Source of the DNA: CAIJNA01 sp964516815
Lineage (GTDB): Bacteria; Campylobacterota; Campylobacteria; Campylobacterales; Arcobacteraceae
Reading direction: 5' to 3'
Length of the DNA: 64,000 bases
Assembly (NCBI GenBank): GCA_964516815.1
Contig: CAZEXK010000003.1
Location: forward strand, 27,003-91,002
In this document: in pieces, positions 1 through 7,868 of the stretch
How positions within the stretch are numbered: position 1 is the stretch's first letter
Layout: each line of letters starts with the position of its first letter
The notes under the pieces: model-generated
Database searches by the model: none
The model's input: the letters and a program-made list of their open reading frames with translations, nothing else
Told to the model about the DNA's origin: nothing
Translations under genes and position numbers: made by a program

Positions 1-65
1 ACACTTAATTTTGAATCAATTTGTTCTAAAACTTCCATAAACTTTATTTGTATTAATTCTCGCAT
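1..65 (-). CDS. Partial CDS, N-terminus of an unidentified protein (runs off the left edge)
   Basis: Reading the minus strand, an ATG at 65-63 follows an AAGGAAA ribosome site that overlaps the pseH stop codon. The frame stays open to the window edge and begins MRELIQIKFMEVLEQIDSKL. Only 21 codons are visible, so no family can be named. The tight spacing (10 bases after pseH) places it in the same flagellin-sugar operon. In related genomes this position can carry another pseudaminic acid or carrier-protein gene, but nothing visible decides that. Confidence 0.6.
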   Translation of the reverse strand, partial: MRELIQIKFMEVLEQIDSKLS

Positions 66-75
66 AATATTTCCT

Positions 76-624
76 TTAAATAAACTCATAGTTTATACTT
101 TTTATTTTATTATTTATTATTTTCAATATCTTTTTATTTTTATTATTTTTCCAAGATTTACTTGACATAAGCATATAAAAATATTTGTCATTTTCATCAT
201 ATACATCAAATCCAAAACTAATATCAAAATTATATGCTGCTATATTTTCTTTTGATACTTCAAGATTAAGAATATTAAATTTCATATCTTCAAACACCTT
301 ATCAATAATTATATATGATGATATTGAAGATATAAAAGGATTAATATTTTTTTTAAAATACAAGCCCCAAAAACAACTTTTATTTTCATAATCAATATTA
401 ATAATAGATATTGAACCAATAATCATATTTTCATATTGTATTGCATAATATATATTTTTATTAGATGCCTTTAGTTCATTAACCCAAATCAAATGTTCAT
501 TTAATGTAATTATATTTAAAGACTTTGTGTGCATTCTGACATAATTTGTATTTCTAATTTCTAATAATATTTTATGCTCACTTTTTGTTAATACTTTATA
601 ATTTTTAAAAATAAGATTATTCAC
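76..624 (-). CDS. pseH: PseH-like GNAT N-acetyltransferase (pseudaminic acid biosynthesis)
   Basis: The 182-residue protein looks like a GNAT-fold acetyltransferase. It has an N-terminal 'LEIRN' segment with a following 'EHLIWVNEL', a central 'AIQYENMIIGSISI' beta-strand region, and a C-terminal 'AYNFDISFGF' segment typical of the RimJ/PseH group. PseH acetylates the 4-amino group of UDP-4-amino-4,6-dideoxy-N-acetyl-altrosamine with acetyl-CoA in the cytoplasm. It overlaps the end of pseG by 8 bases and is in operon with pseG and pseI, which is the main support for the specific assignment. The C-terminus is lysine- and asparagine-rich, as expected at this base composition. A different sugar N-acetyltransferase is possible but unlikely given the neighbours. 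Confidence 0.85.
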   Translation of the reverse strand: MNNLIFKNYKVLTKSEHKILLEIRNTNYVRMHTKSLNIITLNEHLIWVNELKASNKNIYYAIQYENMIIGSISIINIDYENKSCFWGLYFKKNINPFISSISSYIIIDKVFEDMKFNILNLEVSKENIAAYNFDISFGFDVYDENDKYFYMLMSSKSWKNNKNKKILKIINNKIKSINYEFI

Positions 625-1519
625 TTATAATCTTTTGTAGATAATTATATAATTTATTTTTATTATATTTTTTCATAACAAAGTTATTAGTACTTTTTAA
701 ATATTTATACATATATTTTTGATTAGAGGCTACTTTAATAACAATAATTTTTTTATTTAAGTAAATAGCTTCATTTGCAACTAAACTTGGAGTTATAATT
801 GCAAATGAACATTTATTCATTAGTTTTGCAATATTATTAAAATCAATATAAATATAAATATTACTAAATTTAGATACATATTTCTTTAGATCATCTAAAT
901 TTTTATTCGCATGTGTAGTAACTATATCTATTCTATAATCTTTATAATATACTAATATTTTAAGTATTTTAATATTTATATTTAAACTATCAGCACCACC
1001 AATACTAATAAAAATTCTTTTTTCAAGTTTTGAATTTTTCTTATTTTTTTGTATTTTAAATTCATCTCTTAAAAGAGTATATTTTTTTCCACATTTTATT
1101 TTACAAAAAGAAGGGAGTAATTTTTTGTAGTCATTTTTTTTTGCATACACATTATGATTCAGTAATATATCGCAATAATGTTTTTCATATATATCATCCA
1201 AACACATTATTTTTATATTTGTTTTTTCTTTTATATATTTTTCATCTTCGTATTTAATATCATAATGGTCAATTATCAAAAAATCAATCTTTTTTTTAAT
1301 AATTATATTTATCAATTCATCATTTTTATTTGATTTTAGTATATACACTTTATATTTATTTTTTCTAATTTCATCATTAATATTACCCTTTAAGTTCAAA
1401 GTAGCAAAATTTATATTATTATTAACATATTGTTGTGCAAGCACTAAATCTCTTTTAATATGACCAATTCCAATTTCACTAGATGAATCTGCACGAAAAA
1501 GAATATTTTTATTTTTCAA
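617..1519 (-). CDS. pseG: PseG, UDP-2,4-diacetamido-2,4,6-trideoxy-beta-L-altropyranose hydrolase
   Basis: PseG removes UDP from the diacetamido-altrose intermediate, giving the free sugar used by PseI. The N-terminus carries the family signature 'NILFRADSSSEIGIGHIKRD', including the His thought to act in catalysis. A later 'IIDHYDIKYEDEK' and 'ISIGGADSLN' match the two-domain GT-B-like (MurG-like) fold. The frame is open up to a TTG at 1552, with further candidates GTG at 1528 and TTG at 1519. Known PseG proteins begin only a few residues before the ILFR motif, so I chose TTG 1519. All three overlap pseI, indicating translational coupling. Length (about 300 aa) is normal. Confidence 0.9.
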   Translation of the reverse strand: MKNKNILFRADSSSEIGIGHIKRDLVLAQQYVNNNINFATLNLKGNINDEIRKNKYKVYILKSNKNDELINIIIKKKIDFLIIDHYDIKYEDEKYIKEKTNIKIMCLDDIYEKHYCDILLNHNVYAKKNDYKKLLPSFCKIKCGKKYTLLRDEFKIQKNKKNSKLEKRIFISIGGADSLNINIKILKILVYYKDYRIDIVTTHANKNLDDLKKYVSKFSNIYIYIDFNNIAKLMNKCSFAIITPSLVANEAIYLNKKIIVIKVASNQKYMYKYLKSTNNFVMKKYNKNKLYNYLQKIISE

Positions 1520-2534
1520 CTCTATCACCAAATTTAAAATCTTTTTTAGCAATACTTCCTAATACTTCATTAATATATTTTGGATGTAATCCATAAGAGG
1601 GTCTGATACTTTTTATATTGTCATTTGTAAATATTTCACCTTTTTTTATGTCTTTAGATACATAAAGACTTCTACAAAATCTTCTATTTTTTTTCTTTTT
1701 TTCATTCATAGAATAATCAACACAACCCAATAGTCTTTCACTTATTCTTATTTTTTCAACCATATCTTTGAATTCTTTAGCATCCATAGAAAATTTACAA
1801 TCAGGTCCACCAATACTTTTATCAAGTATAAAATGTTTTTCAATAACTTTAGCACCAAGACTCACTGCAATAATAGGTGCAGTACTTCCAATAGTGTGGT
1901 CTGAAAAACCACTTAGTACATTAAATTTTTTTGATAATGAAGGAATATTTAAAAGATTTGCATCATCAAGCGATGCTGGATATTCGCTTGTACATTTTAA
2001 AAGTATAATATTTTTATTTCCTACTTTCTTACATATGTTTACAGCATCTTTTATTTCATCTTCATATGCAATACCTGTAGATATTATAATTGGTTTCATT
2101 TTTGACGCTGTGTATCTTATTAGTTCATAGTCAGTGATTTCAAATGAAGCTATTTTATATGCGCTTGGATTAAATTGTTCTAGAAAATCAACTGCAGTTT
2201 TATCAAATGGTGATGAAAAAATATCTATATCAATACTTCTGGCATAATCAAAAAGTGTTTTATGCCATTGCCAGGGAGTAGTAGCCTCTTTATATAAATT
2301 GAATAAATTTTTCCCATCCCATAAAGTTCCACCATCAATCATAAAATCTTTATTTTTACAATCAATTGTCATTGTATCTGCTGTATATGTTTGAAGTTTT
2401 ATGGCATTAGCACCACATTGTTTGGCAGATTTTATTGTATCAAGTGCCGTTTGCAATGAGCCGTTATGGTTAGCAGACATTTCTGCTATTACGTATGTTC
2501 CATCTTTATTTAAATCAAATTTTCCTATTTTCAT
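1509..2534 (-). CDS. pseI: PseI, pseudaminic acid synthase
   Basis: PseI condenses 2,4-diacetamido-2,4,6-trideoxy-L-altrose with phosphoenolpyruvate to give pseudaminic acid. The 341-residue protein has the NeuB-type TIM barrel ('YVIAEMSANHNGS' near residue 15, 'AIKLQTYTADTMT', 'YKIASFE', 'IISTGIA', 'GFSDHT', 'VIEKHF') followed by a C-terminal SAF/antifreeze-like domain from about residue 280 ('SLYVSKDIKKGEIF'). The start is a clear ATG. It lies 21 bases downstream of the Maf gene and overlaps pseG, so the order Maf-pseI-pseG-pseH is one transcription unit. NeuB and LegI are related enzymes, but the SANHNG form with neighbouring pseG and pseH favours PseI. Confidence 0.95.
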   Translation of the reverse strand: MKIGKFDLNKDGTYVIAEMSANHNGSLQTALDTIKSAKQCGANAIKLQTYTADTMTIDCKNKDFMIDGGTLWDGKNLFNLYKEATTPWQWHKTLFDYARSIDIDIFSSPFDKTAVDFLEQFNPSAYKIASFEITDYELIRYTASKMKPIIISTGIAYEDEIKDAVNICKKVGNKNIILLKCTSEYPASLDDANLLNIPSLSKKFNVLSGFSDHTIGSTAPIIAVSLGAKVIEKHFILDKSIGGPDCKFSMDAKEFKDMVEKIRISERLLGCVDYSMNEKKKKNRRFCRSLYVSKDIKKGEIFTNDNIKSIRPSYGLHPKYINEVLGSIAKKDFKFGDRVEK

Positions 2535-2555
2535 ATATTAGTTTTACCTTTTAGC

Positions 2556-4517
2556 TTATATGCTAATAGCTTTTTTTATGTCTTTTAAAACTACCAATAC
2601 ACCTTGTGTCCAAATAATATTAATTTTTTCCATTTGTTCTTTTTTATGGATACCTTCTTGTCTTAAATTTAAGAAAAAATTTATATAGATATCTGACAAT
2701 TCTGTGTATAGTAAAAACATATTACCAAATAAAGGACTTGACATAGTTTTGCATTGTTCTAATAACCAAACCATTATCTCAAGTTTTTTATCTAAAAAAT
2801 CATTCCTATTTTTGATTTTTGTGTTTTTGTGTTTTTTTAACTTATTTAAGATTCTGTTTAATATAATTAAATCATCATTAAAATCTTGTTTATCTACTAC
2901 TAAAGAAACACTATTCATTAATTCAATAATATTTTTTTCTTCTTTTGGAAAATTTTGAATATCTTTATTTATTTCATCATAGTGCATTGGAATAAATCCT
3001 TCAAGCTTAACACCATCAGATAAGTTATAAACTTTAAAATCATCATACTTAGATTTTAAATCTATATATGTAGATTCAAATGAGCTTTTAAATATTGTCA
3101 AACTTCTATTTGTTTTTATTATTTTTCTTAAATTTCCTTCTAACTCAAGAATATCACTAGAGTCTACACTATCTTTATTACTTTTAAAAACCTTTTCAGT
3201 TTTACTAAATGAACTGTCATTAGCATATCTACTTCCAGTTTCTTGATTAAATGCAGCATCATTTCCTATAGTGTACATTTTATTAGCACCAAGATGAGTG
3301 CATAGTAAGAAAGAATAAGCTCCCACATTTGTTACACTTCCTAAAAATCCTATTTCTTTAATCAATAAAATACTTTGTGCAAAATAATAATTTAATCCTT
3401 TGACTACTTCCATTACACTATCATCTTGTTGAGATAACATTATTATTGTACTATTTTTTAAATAATTTTTATTTTCTGTTGTTAAATATTTTGCACATCT
3501 ATAAGATGGATCAATGGAAAAAACTATATCTGGAACAATATTATAAAGCTCTAGTTTTCTTAAAATAACATCAACACATACTATTACAAATTTATCTTGA
3601 TGTTTTTTTATCCATTGTATATAATTATCCAACGATGGTCCTGCACTTATAAGCAAAACATTTTTATCTTTTAATATTTTTTTATCAAATAATTTTCTTG
3701 TATCTAAAAACCTATCTTTGTTTTTAATAAACTTTGCAGTTTTATAAATATTTTGAATTATTAAACCATAAGGATAAGATGTAACAGTATTAGTTGCAAA
3801 GTAATCAACCAATTCATCATATAAATACTCATAATTTTTTATTAATAAGTGATGTTTAATATTATAATTCATATGTGCATTATTTTGGTAAAATAAATTT
3901 AGTTTATTTAATCTATCCAGTTTATCATCAGAAACACTTAAAAATAAGGATTTATTATTTTTAGAAAGTTCATTATAATCAATAACAAATAAAGATAATC
4001 TAAATATCTCTAATTCTGGTTCTATAATTAATGTTATAAATGGATCTAATTTTTTATTTATTTCATTAATATGTAAACCAAGTCCACTTCCTATAAAAAC
4101 AAATTTATGTATTTTTTGAAACGCTATATTATCAAAATCAACTACTTCATTAATATGTTCTAATATTGGAAGTACTTCTTCAAAAGACTTACTTCCAATT
4201 AAACTTTTACCATCAATACCTTTTCTTAAAAGATCTAATGAACCATCTTTAGTAAAGTTTGATCTTTTAGATCTCAAATCAGCTTCTTCATAACTATTTG
4301 TATTGTAAAACCAAGTATTATCTTGTAAGTTTAGTATATCAAAATATCCATCTTTATACTCTAATGAGTATTTGGCTTTGTATACTTCGTTTTCTAGTTC
4401 AATAGATAATTTGTCAACTTTATTAAAAATATCTAAATGATTATTTTTTAAATAAATAAGATTGTTTTTATATATTTTTAATAAAGTATTACCCAATTCT
4501 TTGATTTCTTCTTCCAT
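2556..4517 (-). CDS. Motility accessory factor (Maf) family flagellin glycosyltransferase
   Basis: The 653-residue protein belongs to the Maf/DUF115 family, which is needed for flagellin glycosylation with pseudaminic or legionaminic acid in Campylobacterota. The central domain shows 'NVLLISAGPSLDNYI' near residue 290, the nucleotide-sugar-binding glycine motif. It continues with 'FVIVCVDVILRKL', 'DIVFSIDP' and 'TNVGAYSFLLCTHLGANKMYTIGNDAAF'. N- and C-terminal helical regions flank it, as in other Maf proteins. No signal peptide or membrane segment is seen, so it should act in the cytoplasm on flagellin before export. It sits between the flagellin genes and the pse genes, which fits transfer of the sugar made next door. 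It is one of many lineage-variable paralogues, so I give no gene symbol. Confidence 0.9.
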   Translation of the reverse strand: MEEEIKELGNTLLKIYKNNLIYLKNNHLDIFNKVDKLSIELENEVYKAKYSLEYKDGYFDILNLQDNTWFYNTNSYEEADLRSKRSNFTKDGSLDLLRKGIDGKSLIGSKSFEEVLPILEHINEVVDFDNIAFQKIHKFVFIGSGLGLHINEINKKLDPFITLIIEPELEIFRLSLFVIDYNELSKNNKSLFLSVSDDKLDRLNKLNLFYQNNAHMNYNIKHHLLIKNYEYLYDELVDYFATNTVTSYPYGLIIQNIYKTAKFIKNKDRFLDTRKLFDKKILKDKNVLLISAGPSLDNYIQWIKKHQDKFVIVCVDVILRKLELYNIVPDIVFSIDPSYRCAKYLTTENKNYLKNSTIIMLSQQDDSVMEVVKGLNYYFAQSILLIKEIGFLGSVTNVGAYSFLLCTHLGANKMYTIGNDAAFNQETGSRYANDSSFSKTEKVFKSNKDSVDSSDILELEGNLRKIIKTNRSLTIFKSSFESTYIDLKSKYDDFKVYNLSDGVKLEGFIPMHYDEINKDIQNFPKEEKNIIELMNSVSLVVDKQDFNDDLIILNRILNKLKKHKNTKIKNRNDFLDKKLEIMVWLLEQCKTMSSPLFGNMFLLYTELSDIYINFFLNLRQEGIHKKEQMEKINIIWTQGVLVVLKDIKKAISI

Positions 4518-4562
4518 ATTTTACCTTAAATTTTATATTTTATTATACATAATTATCCATAA

Positions 4563-4592
4563 AAAAACCCAAGTTAAAAACTCGGGTTTTTA
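4563..4592 (-). terminator. Rho-independent terminator after the first flagellin gene
   Basis: On the minus strand an AAAACCCGAGT / ACTTGGGTTTT stem (one G-T wobble) with a short AT loop is followed by a run of seven T. It lies about 20 bases beyond the flagellin stop at 4611. It should end flagellin transcription and so separate it from the Maf-pse operon. Confidence 0.85.
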
Positions 4593-4610
4593 AATGAAAT
4601 AAAAATTATA

Positions 4611-5462
4611 CTATTGTAATAATCTTAAAACATTTTGTTGAATTGCATTAGACTGACTTTGAGCATAAGTACCAGCTTGAGCAATAATATTTTGCTTATT
4701 AAAATTAGCACTTTCTGCTGCATAATCAACATCTCTAATAACAGACTCAGCTGCTTTAATATTAGTTTTTTGAGTCATCATATTTCTCAATGCTGATTCA
4801 AGTTGATTTTGAGTAGAACCCACATCAGCTCTCCATGTATTTAATTCATTTATCGATGTATCAACATTAGCCATATTTGTTCTTGCTGCACTAGCTGACA
4901 TTGCACTTGCTCCACCTGCTAATGTTTTAAGATCTGCCATACCTGTCAATCCTGTAGTATTTGATTGTATTCCAGCATCTAAATCTATTGTATTAGCTGC
5001 ATTTTCACCCATTTGGAATACTAAAGCAGTTGATGCTGCTCCACTAGTTCCTTGTAATAATGTAATACCATTATAATTAGTTTGCGTAGCAATATTATCT
5101 AATTGAGTTAATAATTTTTCAATATCTTTTCCAATTGCTTCTCTACCTTCTGTTGATGTAGTTGCAGTTGCTGCTTGAATTAATTTTTGCTTTACTATAT
5201 CTAAAATATTAGATTGTTCAGCCATTGCTTTATCAGCAATTTGTGTTAATGTAACAGCAGAATTTCCATTTGAAATAGCTTGACCTATTGAAGAAGCTTG
5301 TGTTCTTAATTTATCAGCAATTGATAATCCAGATGCATCATCTGATGCCTTATTAATTCTTAGTCCTGTACTTAATTTTTCTAAAGCAGAGCCTATGTTT
5401 TTTCCAGTTTGTGTAGCAGCTTCTTGAGCTCCTAATGATGCAACGTTTGTATTAATTCTCAT
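4611..5462 (-). CDS. Flagellin, copy 1 of an identical tandem pair
   Basis: This is the 283-residue filament protein. It consists almost only of the conserved N-terminal D0/D1 ('MRINTNVASL', 'LSTGLRINKASDDASGLSIA') and C-terminal D1/D0 ('NQLESALRNMM', 'FNKQNIIAQAGTYA', 'QQNVLRLLQ') helices with a short middle segment. That is the short type seen in Arcobacter. The middle region is rich in Ser and Thr, where pseudaminic acid would be attached by the neighbouring Maf transferase. An AAAGGA ribosome site lies 7 bases before the ATG. The predicted protein is identical to that of 5606-6457. A strong terminator follows. No sigma-28 or sigma-54 promoter consensus was recognised upstream. Confidence 0.97.
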   Translation of the reverse strand: MRINTNVASLGAQEAATQTGKNIGSALEKLSTGLRINKASDDASGLSIADKLRTQASSIGQAISNGNSAVTLTQIADKAMAEQSNILDIVKQKLIQAATATTSTEGREAIGKDIEKLLTQLDNIATQTNYNGITLLQGTSGAASTALVFQMGENAANTIDLDAGIQSNTTGLTGMADLKTLAGGASAMSASAARTNMANVDTSINELNTWRADVGSTQNQLESALRNMMTQKTNIKAAESVIRDVDYAAESANFNKQNIIAQAGTYAQSQSNAIQQNVLRLLQ

Positions 5463-5494
5463 AATTTATCCTTTTGGTTTATGACACATTGTAA

Positions 5495-5500
5495 ATTATA
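5495..5500 (-). promoter_or_regulatory. Putative -10 box of flagellin copy 1
   Basis: TATAAT on the minus strand lies 33 bases before the flagellin ATG and is repeated at 6490-6495 before copy 2. No convincing -35, sigma-28 (CGAT-type) or sigma-54 (GG-GC) element was seen. If correct, the hairpin-forming sequences at 5540-5580 lie upstream of the transcript rather than in it. Confidence 0.5.
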
Positions 5501-5605
5501 TTTACGCCTTAATCATTCTCATTTGAATTACTTCTACTGAGCATAAGGTCTTTCACCTTTCGGTATTCATTAATACCTATATATTTATATTAATTAAAAA
5601 CTATA

Positions 5606-6457
5606 CTATTGTAATAGTCTTAAAACATTTTGTTGAATTGCATTAGACTGACTTTGAGCATAAGTACCAGCTTGAGCAATAATATTTTGCTTATTAAAAT
5701 TAGCACTTTCTGCTGCATAATCAACATCTCTAATAACAGACTCAGCTGCTTTAATATTAGTTTTTTGAGTCATCATATTTCTCAATGCTGATTCAAGTTG
5801 ATTTTGAGTAGAACCCACATCAGCTCTCCATGTATTTAATTCATTTATCGATGTATCAACATTAGCCATATTTGTTCTTGCTGCACTAGCTGACATTGCA
5901 CTTGCTCCACCTGCTAATGTTTTAAGATCTGCCATACCTGTCAATCCTGTAGTATTTGATTGTATTCCAGCATCTAAATCTATTGTATTAGCTGCATTTT
6001 CACCCATTTGGAATACTAAAGCAGTTGATGCTGCTCCACTAGTTCCTTGTAATAATGTAATACCATTATAATTAGTTTGCGTAGCAATATTATCTAATTG
6101 AGTTAATAATTTTTCAATATCTTTTCCAATTGCTTCTCTACCTTCTGTTGATGTAGTTGCAGTTGCTGCTTGAATTAATTTTTGCTTTACTATATCTAAA
6201 ATATTAGATTGTTCAGCCATTGCTTTATCAGCAATTTGTGTTAATGTAACAGCAGAATTTCCATTTGAAATAGCTTGACCTATTGAAGAAGCTTGTGTTC
6301 TTAATTTATCAGCAATTGATAATCCAGATGCATCATCTGATGCCTTATTAATTCTTAGTCCTGTACTTAATTTTTCTAAAGCAGAGCCTATGTTTTTTCC
6401 AGTTTGTGTAGCAGCTTCTTGAGCTCCTAATGATGCAACGTTTGTATTAATTCTCAT
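5606..6457 (-). CDS. Flagellin, copy 2 of an identical tandem pair
   Basis: The predicted protein is identical over all 283 residues to copy 1, with one synonymous base change near the stop. It has the same ribosome site and TATAAT-containing upstream region. No clear T-tailed terminator lies between it and copy 1, so some readthrough into the downstream copy is possible. Tandem flagellins are common in Campylobacterota (flaA/flaB), but they usually differ over tens of positions. Near-complete identity here means a very recent duplication, ongoing gene conversion, or a tandem assembly artefact. Confidence 0.95.
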   Translation of the reverse strand: MRINTNVASLGAQEAATQTGKNIGSALEKLSTGLRINKASDDASGLSIADKLRTQASSIGQAISNGNSAVTLTQIADKAMAEQSNILDIVKQKLIQAATATTSTEGREAIGKDIEKLLTQLDNIATQTNYNGITLLQGTSGAASTALVFQMGENAANTIDLDAGIQSNTTGLTGMADLKTLAGGASAMSASAARTNMANVDTSINELNTWRADVGSTQNQLESALRNMMTQKTNIKAAESVIRDVDYAAESANFNKQNIIAQAGTYAQSQSNAIQQNVLRLLQ

Positions 6458-6581
6458 AATTTATCCTTTTGGTTTATGACACATTGTAAATTATATTTAC
6501 GCCTTAATCATTCTCATTTGAATTACTTCCACTGAGCATAAGGTCTTTCACCTTTTGGTATTAATTAATACCTATATATTT
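5606..6581 (-). repeat. Tandem direct repeat, copy 2
   Basis: Second 976-bp unit of the flagellin repeat; see copy 1 at 4611-5586. The right boundary falls at the end of an AATACCTATATATTT stretch, beyond which the two flanks diverge. Confidence 0.95.
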
Positions 6582-6587
6582 TTGTTA

Positions 6588-6794
6588 TTATTGTTTTTCC
6601 ATTTTTTTAATTTCATTTATTGTTTTAATATTTGAATTAACTCTTGATTCCATCATTCTTTTTTTTATATGCTTAGCAAATATTTTTTCATATTTTTTAT
6701 AGTTTCTAGATCCTTTTTGAAAAGAACACAATTTTTTTTGAATTTTTAAAATATCCTCAGAAACTGAAATATGTTTTTTTTCATGTTTTTTCAT
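6588..6794 (-). CDS. Small, very basic hypothetical protein between flagellin genes
   Basis: I do not recognise this 68-residue protein. It is strongly basic (many Lys/Arg, 'KKHEKKHISV', 'FAKHIKKRMMESR'), predicted helical, and has no signal peptide or membrane segment. It lies between flagellin 2 and flagellin 3 on the same strand. The ATG is not preceded by a good Shine-Dalgarno sequence; instead a TATAAT occurs only a few bases upstream, so a short-leader or leaderless transcript would be needed. It could be a flagellum-associated chaperone or regulator, but that rests on position alone. It may also be a chance ORF. Confidence 0.45.
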   Translation of the reverse strand: MKKHEKKHISVSEDILKIQKKLCSFQKGSRNYKKYEKIFAKHIKKRMMESRVNSNIKTINEIKKMEKQ

Positions 6795-6847
6795 ATCAAA
6801 TTATACTAATCATTTCTTAATATTAGATTAAATTATTTTAAAGACAA

Positions 6848-6882
6848 AAAAAAACTTAGCTGTTAACTAAGTTTTTTTATTT
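6848..6882 (-). terminator. Rho-independent terminator after the third flagellin gene
   Basis: AAACTTAG and CTAAGTTT arms flank a 7-base loop. Read on the minus strand, the stem is followed by a long T-run (the A-run at 6846-6854 on the plus strand). A T-run also follows on the other strand, so it could act both ways. It begins about 15 bases after the stop of the flagellin at 6897. Confidence 0.8.
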
Positions 6883-6896
6883 TTGTTTAAAGATTA

Positions 6897-7757
6897 TTAT
6901 TGCAATAATCTTAAAATATTTTGTTGTACTTGATTTGATTGGCTTATAGAGTAAGTTCCAGCTTGTGCAATAATATTTTGTTTGTTAAAGTTTGCACTTT
7001 CAGATGCATAATCAACATCTCTAATAACTGACTCTGCTGCTTTTATATTTGTAACTTGTGTCATCATATTTCTAATTCCTGATTCTATTTGATTTTGAGT
7101 AGAACCAAAATCAGCTCTCCATGTATTTAATTGATTTATTGCAGAATCTACTTGTATCATTTGTGCTCTTATTGCACCTGCTGACCATGTAGCACCAGTA
7201 GCTATGTTTGCTGCAGTTTTTAATGCTGACATACCTTGTAGTCCAGTTGTATTTGCTTGAACTGCTGCAGTAAGTTGTGCAACATTTAATGCTTTTTCAC
7301 CCATTTGAAATGTTAATATATCAGTAGTTGCTCCTGCACTTGTACCTTGAAGTAAACCAATTCCATTATAATTTGTTTGATTTGCTATTTCATTTAACTG
7401 TGTTAATAGTTTATCAATATCTTTTCCAATTGCATTTCTACCTTCTTCTGATGTAGTTGCAGTTGCTCCTTGAATAAGTTTTTGTTTTACAATATCTAAA
7501 ATATTAGATTGTTCAGCCATTGCTTTATCAGCAATTTGTATTAAAGAAACAGCTGAGTTTCCATTTGAAATAGCTTGATTTATTGAAGATGCCTGAGTTC
7601 TTAATTTATCTGCAATTGATAAACCAGATGCATCATCACTAGCTTTATTTATTCTTAATCCAGAAGAAAGTTTTTCTAATGAATTCGTCATATTTTTATT
7701 GATTTGTGCGTTTGATTCAAGCGCAGTAAGTGATGCTACATTTGTATTTATTCTCAT
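6897..7757 (-). CDS. Flagellin, third and divergent paralogue
   Basis: This 286-residue flagellin has the same D0/D1-only architecture as the tandem pair ('MRINTNVASLTALESN', 'LSSGLRINKASDDASGLSIA', 'FNKQNIIAQAGTYS', 'QQNILRLLQ'). It differs over much of the middle (around residues 140-200), so it is an older paralogue. An AAAAGGAAA ribosome site precedes the ATG. It has its own terminator downstream and a 111-base upstream gap from trmA. In related bacteria minor flagellins form the hook-proximal filament; whether that holds here cannot be told from sequence. Confidence 0.97.
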   Translation of the reverse strand: MRINTNVASLTALESNAQINKNMTNSLEKLSSGLRINKASDDASGLSIADKLRTQASSINQAISNGNSAVSLIQIADKAMAEQSNILDIVKQKLIQGATATTSEEGRNAIGKDIDKLLTQLNEIANQTNYNGIGLLQGTSAGATTDILTFQMGEKALNVAQLTAAVQANTTGLQGMSALKTAANIATGATWSAGAIRAQMIQVDSAINQLNTWRADFGSTQNQIESGIRNMMTQVTNIKAAESVIRDVDYASESANFNKQNIIAQAGTYSISQSNQVQQNILRLLQ

Positions 7758-7868
7758 TTTATATTTCCTTTTATTTGTATAATTTAATATGGTGTATTAT
7801 ATATTAACACTTCTTAAAATTAGATTAAAATCTTTCAATCAAATGCCCAAATTCAGGTATATCTAGGA

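Larger units (their letters stand above)
4611..5586 (-). repeat. Tandem direct repeat, copy 1 (flagellin gene plus upstream region)
   Basis: This 976-bp unit matches 5606-6581 at a constant offset of 995 with no indels. I noticed four base differences: 4622/5617 (synonymous, in the antepenultimate sense codon), 5535/6530, 5561/6556 and 5568/6563. The repeat covers the whole flagellin CDS and about 124 bases upstream. Nineteen unrelated bases separate the two units. Confidence 0.95.

Noticed and set aside
1768..2130. 120-codon plus-strand frame inside pseI
   Set aside because: It is antisense to conserved PseI sequence; composition is that of a shadow frame.
5463..5605. sigma-28 or sigma-54 promoter for the flagellin genes
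   Set aside because: I looked for CGAT-type and GG-N10-GC elements on the minus strand and found neither; only a TATAAT was seen.
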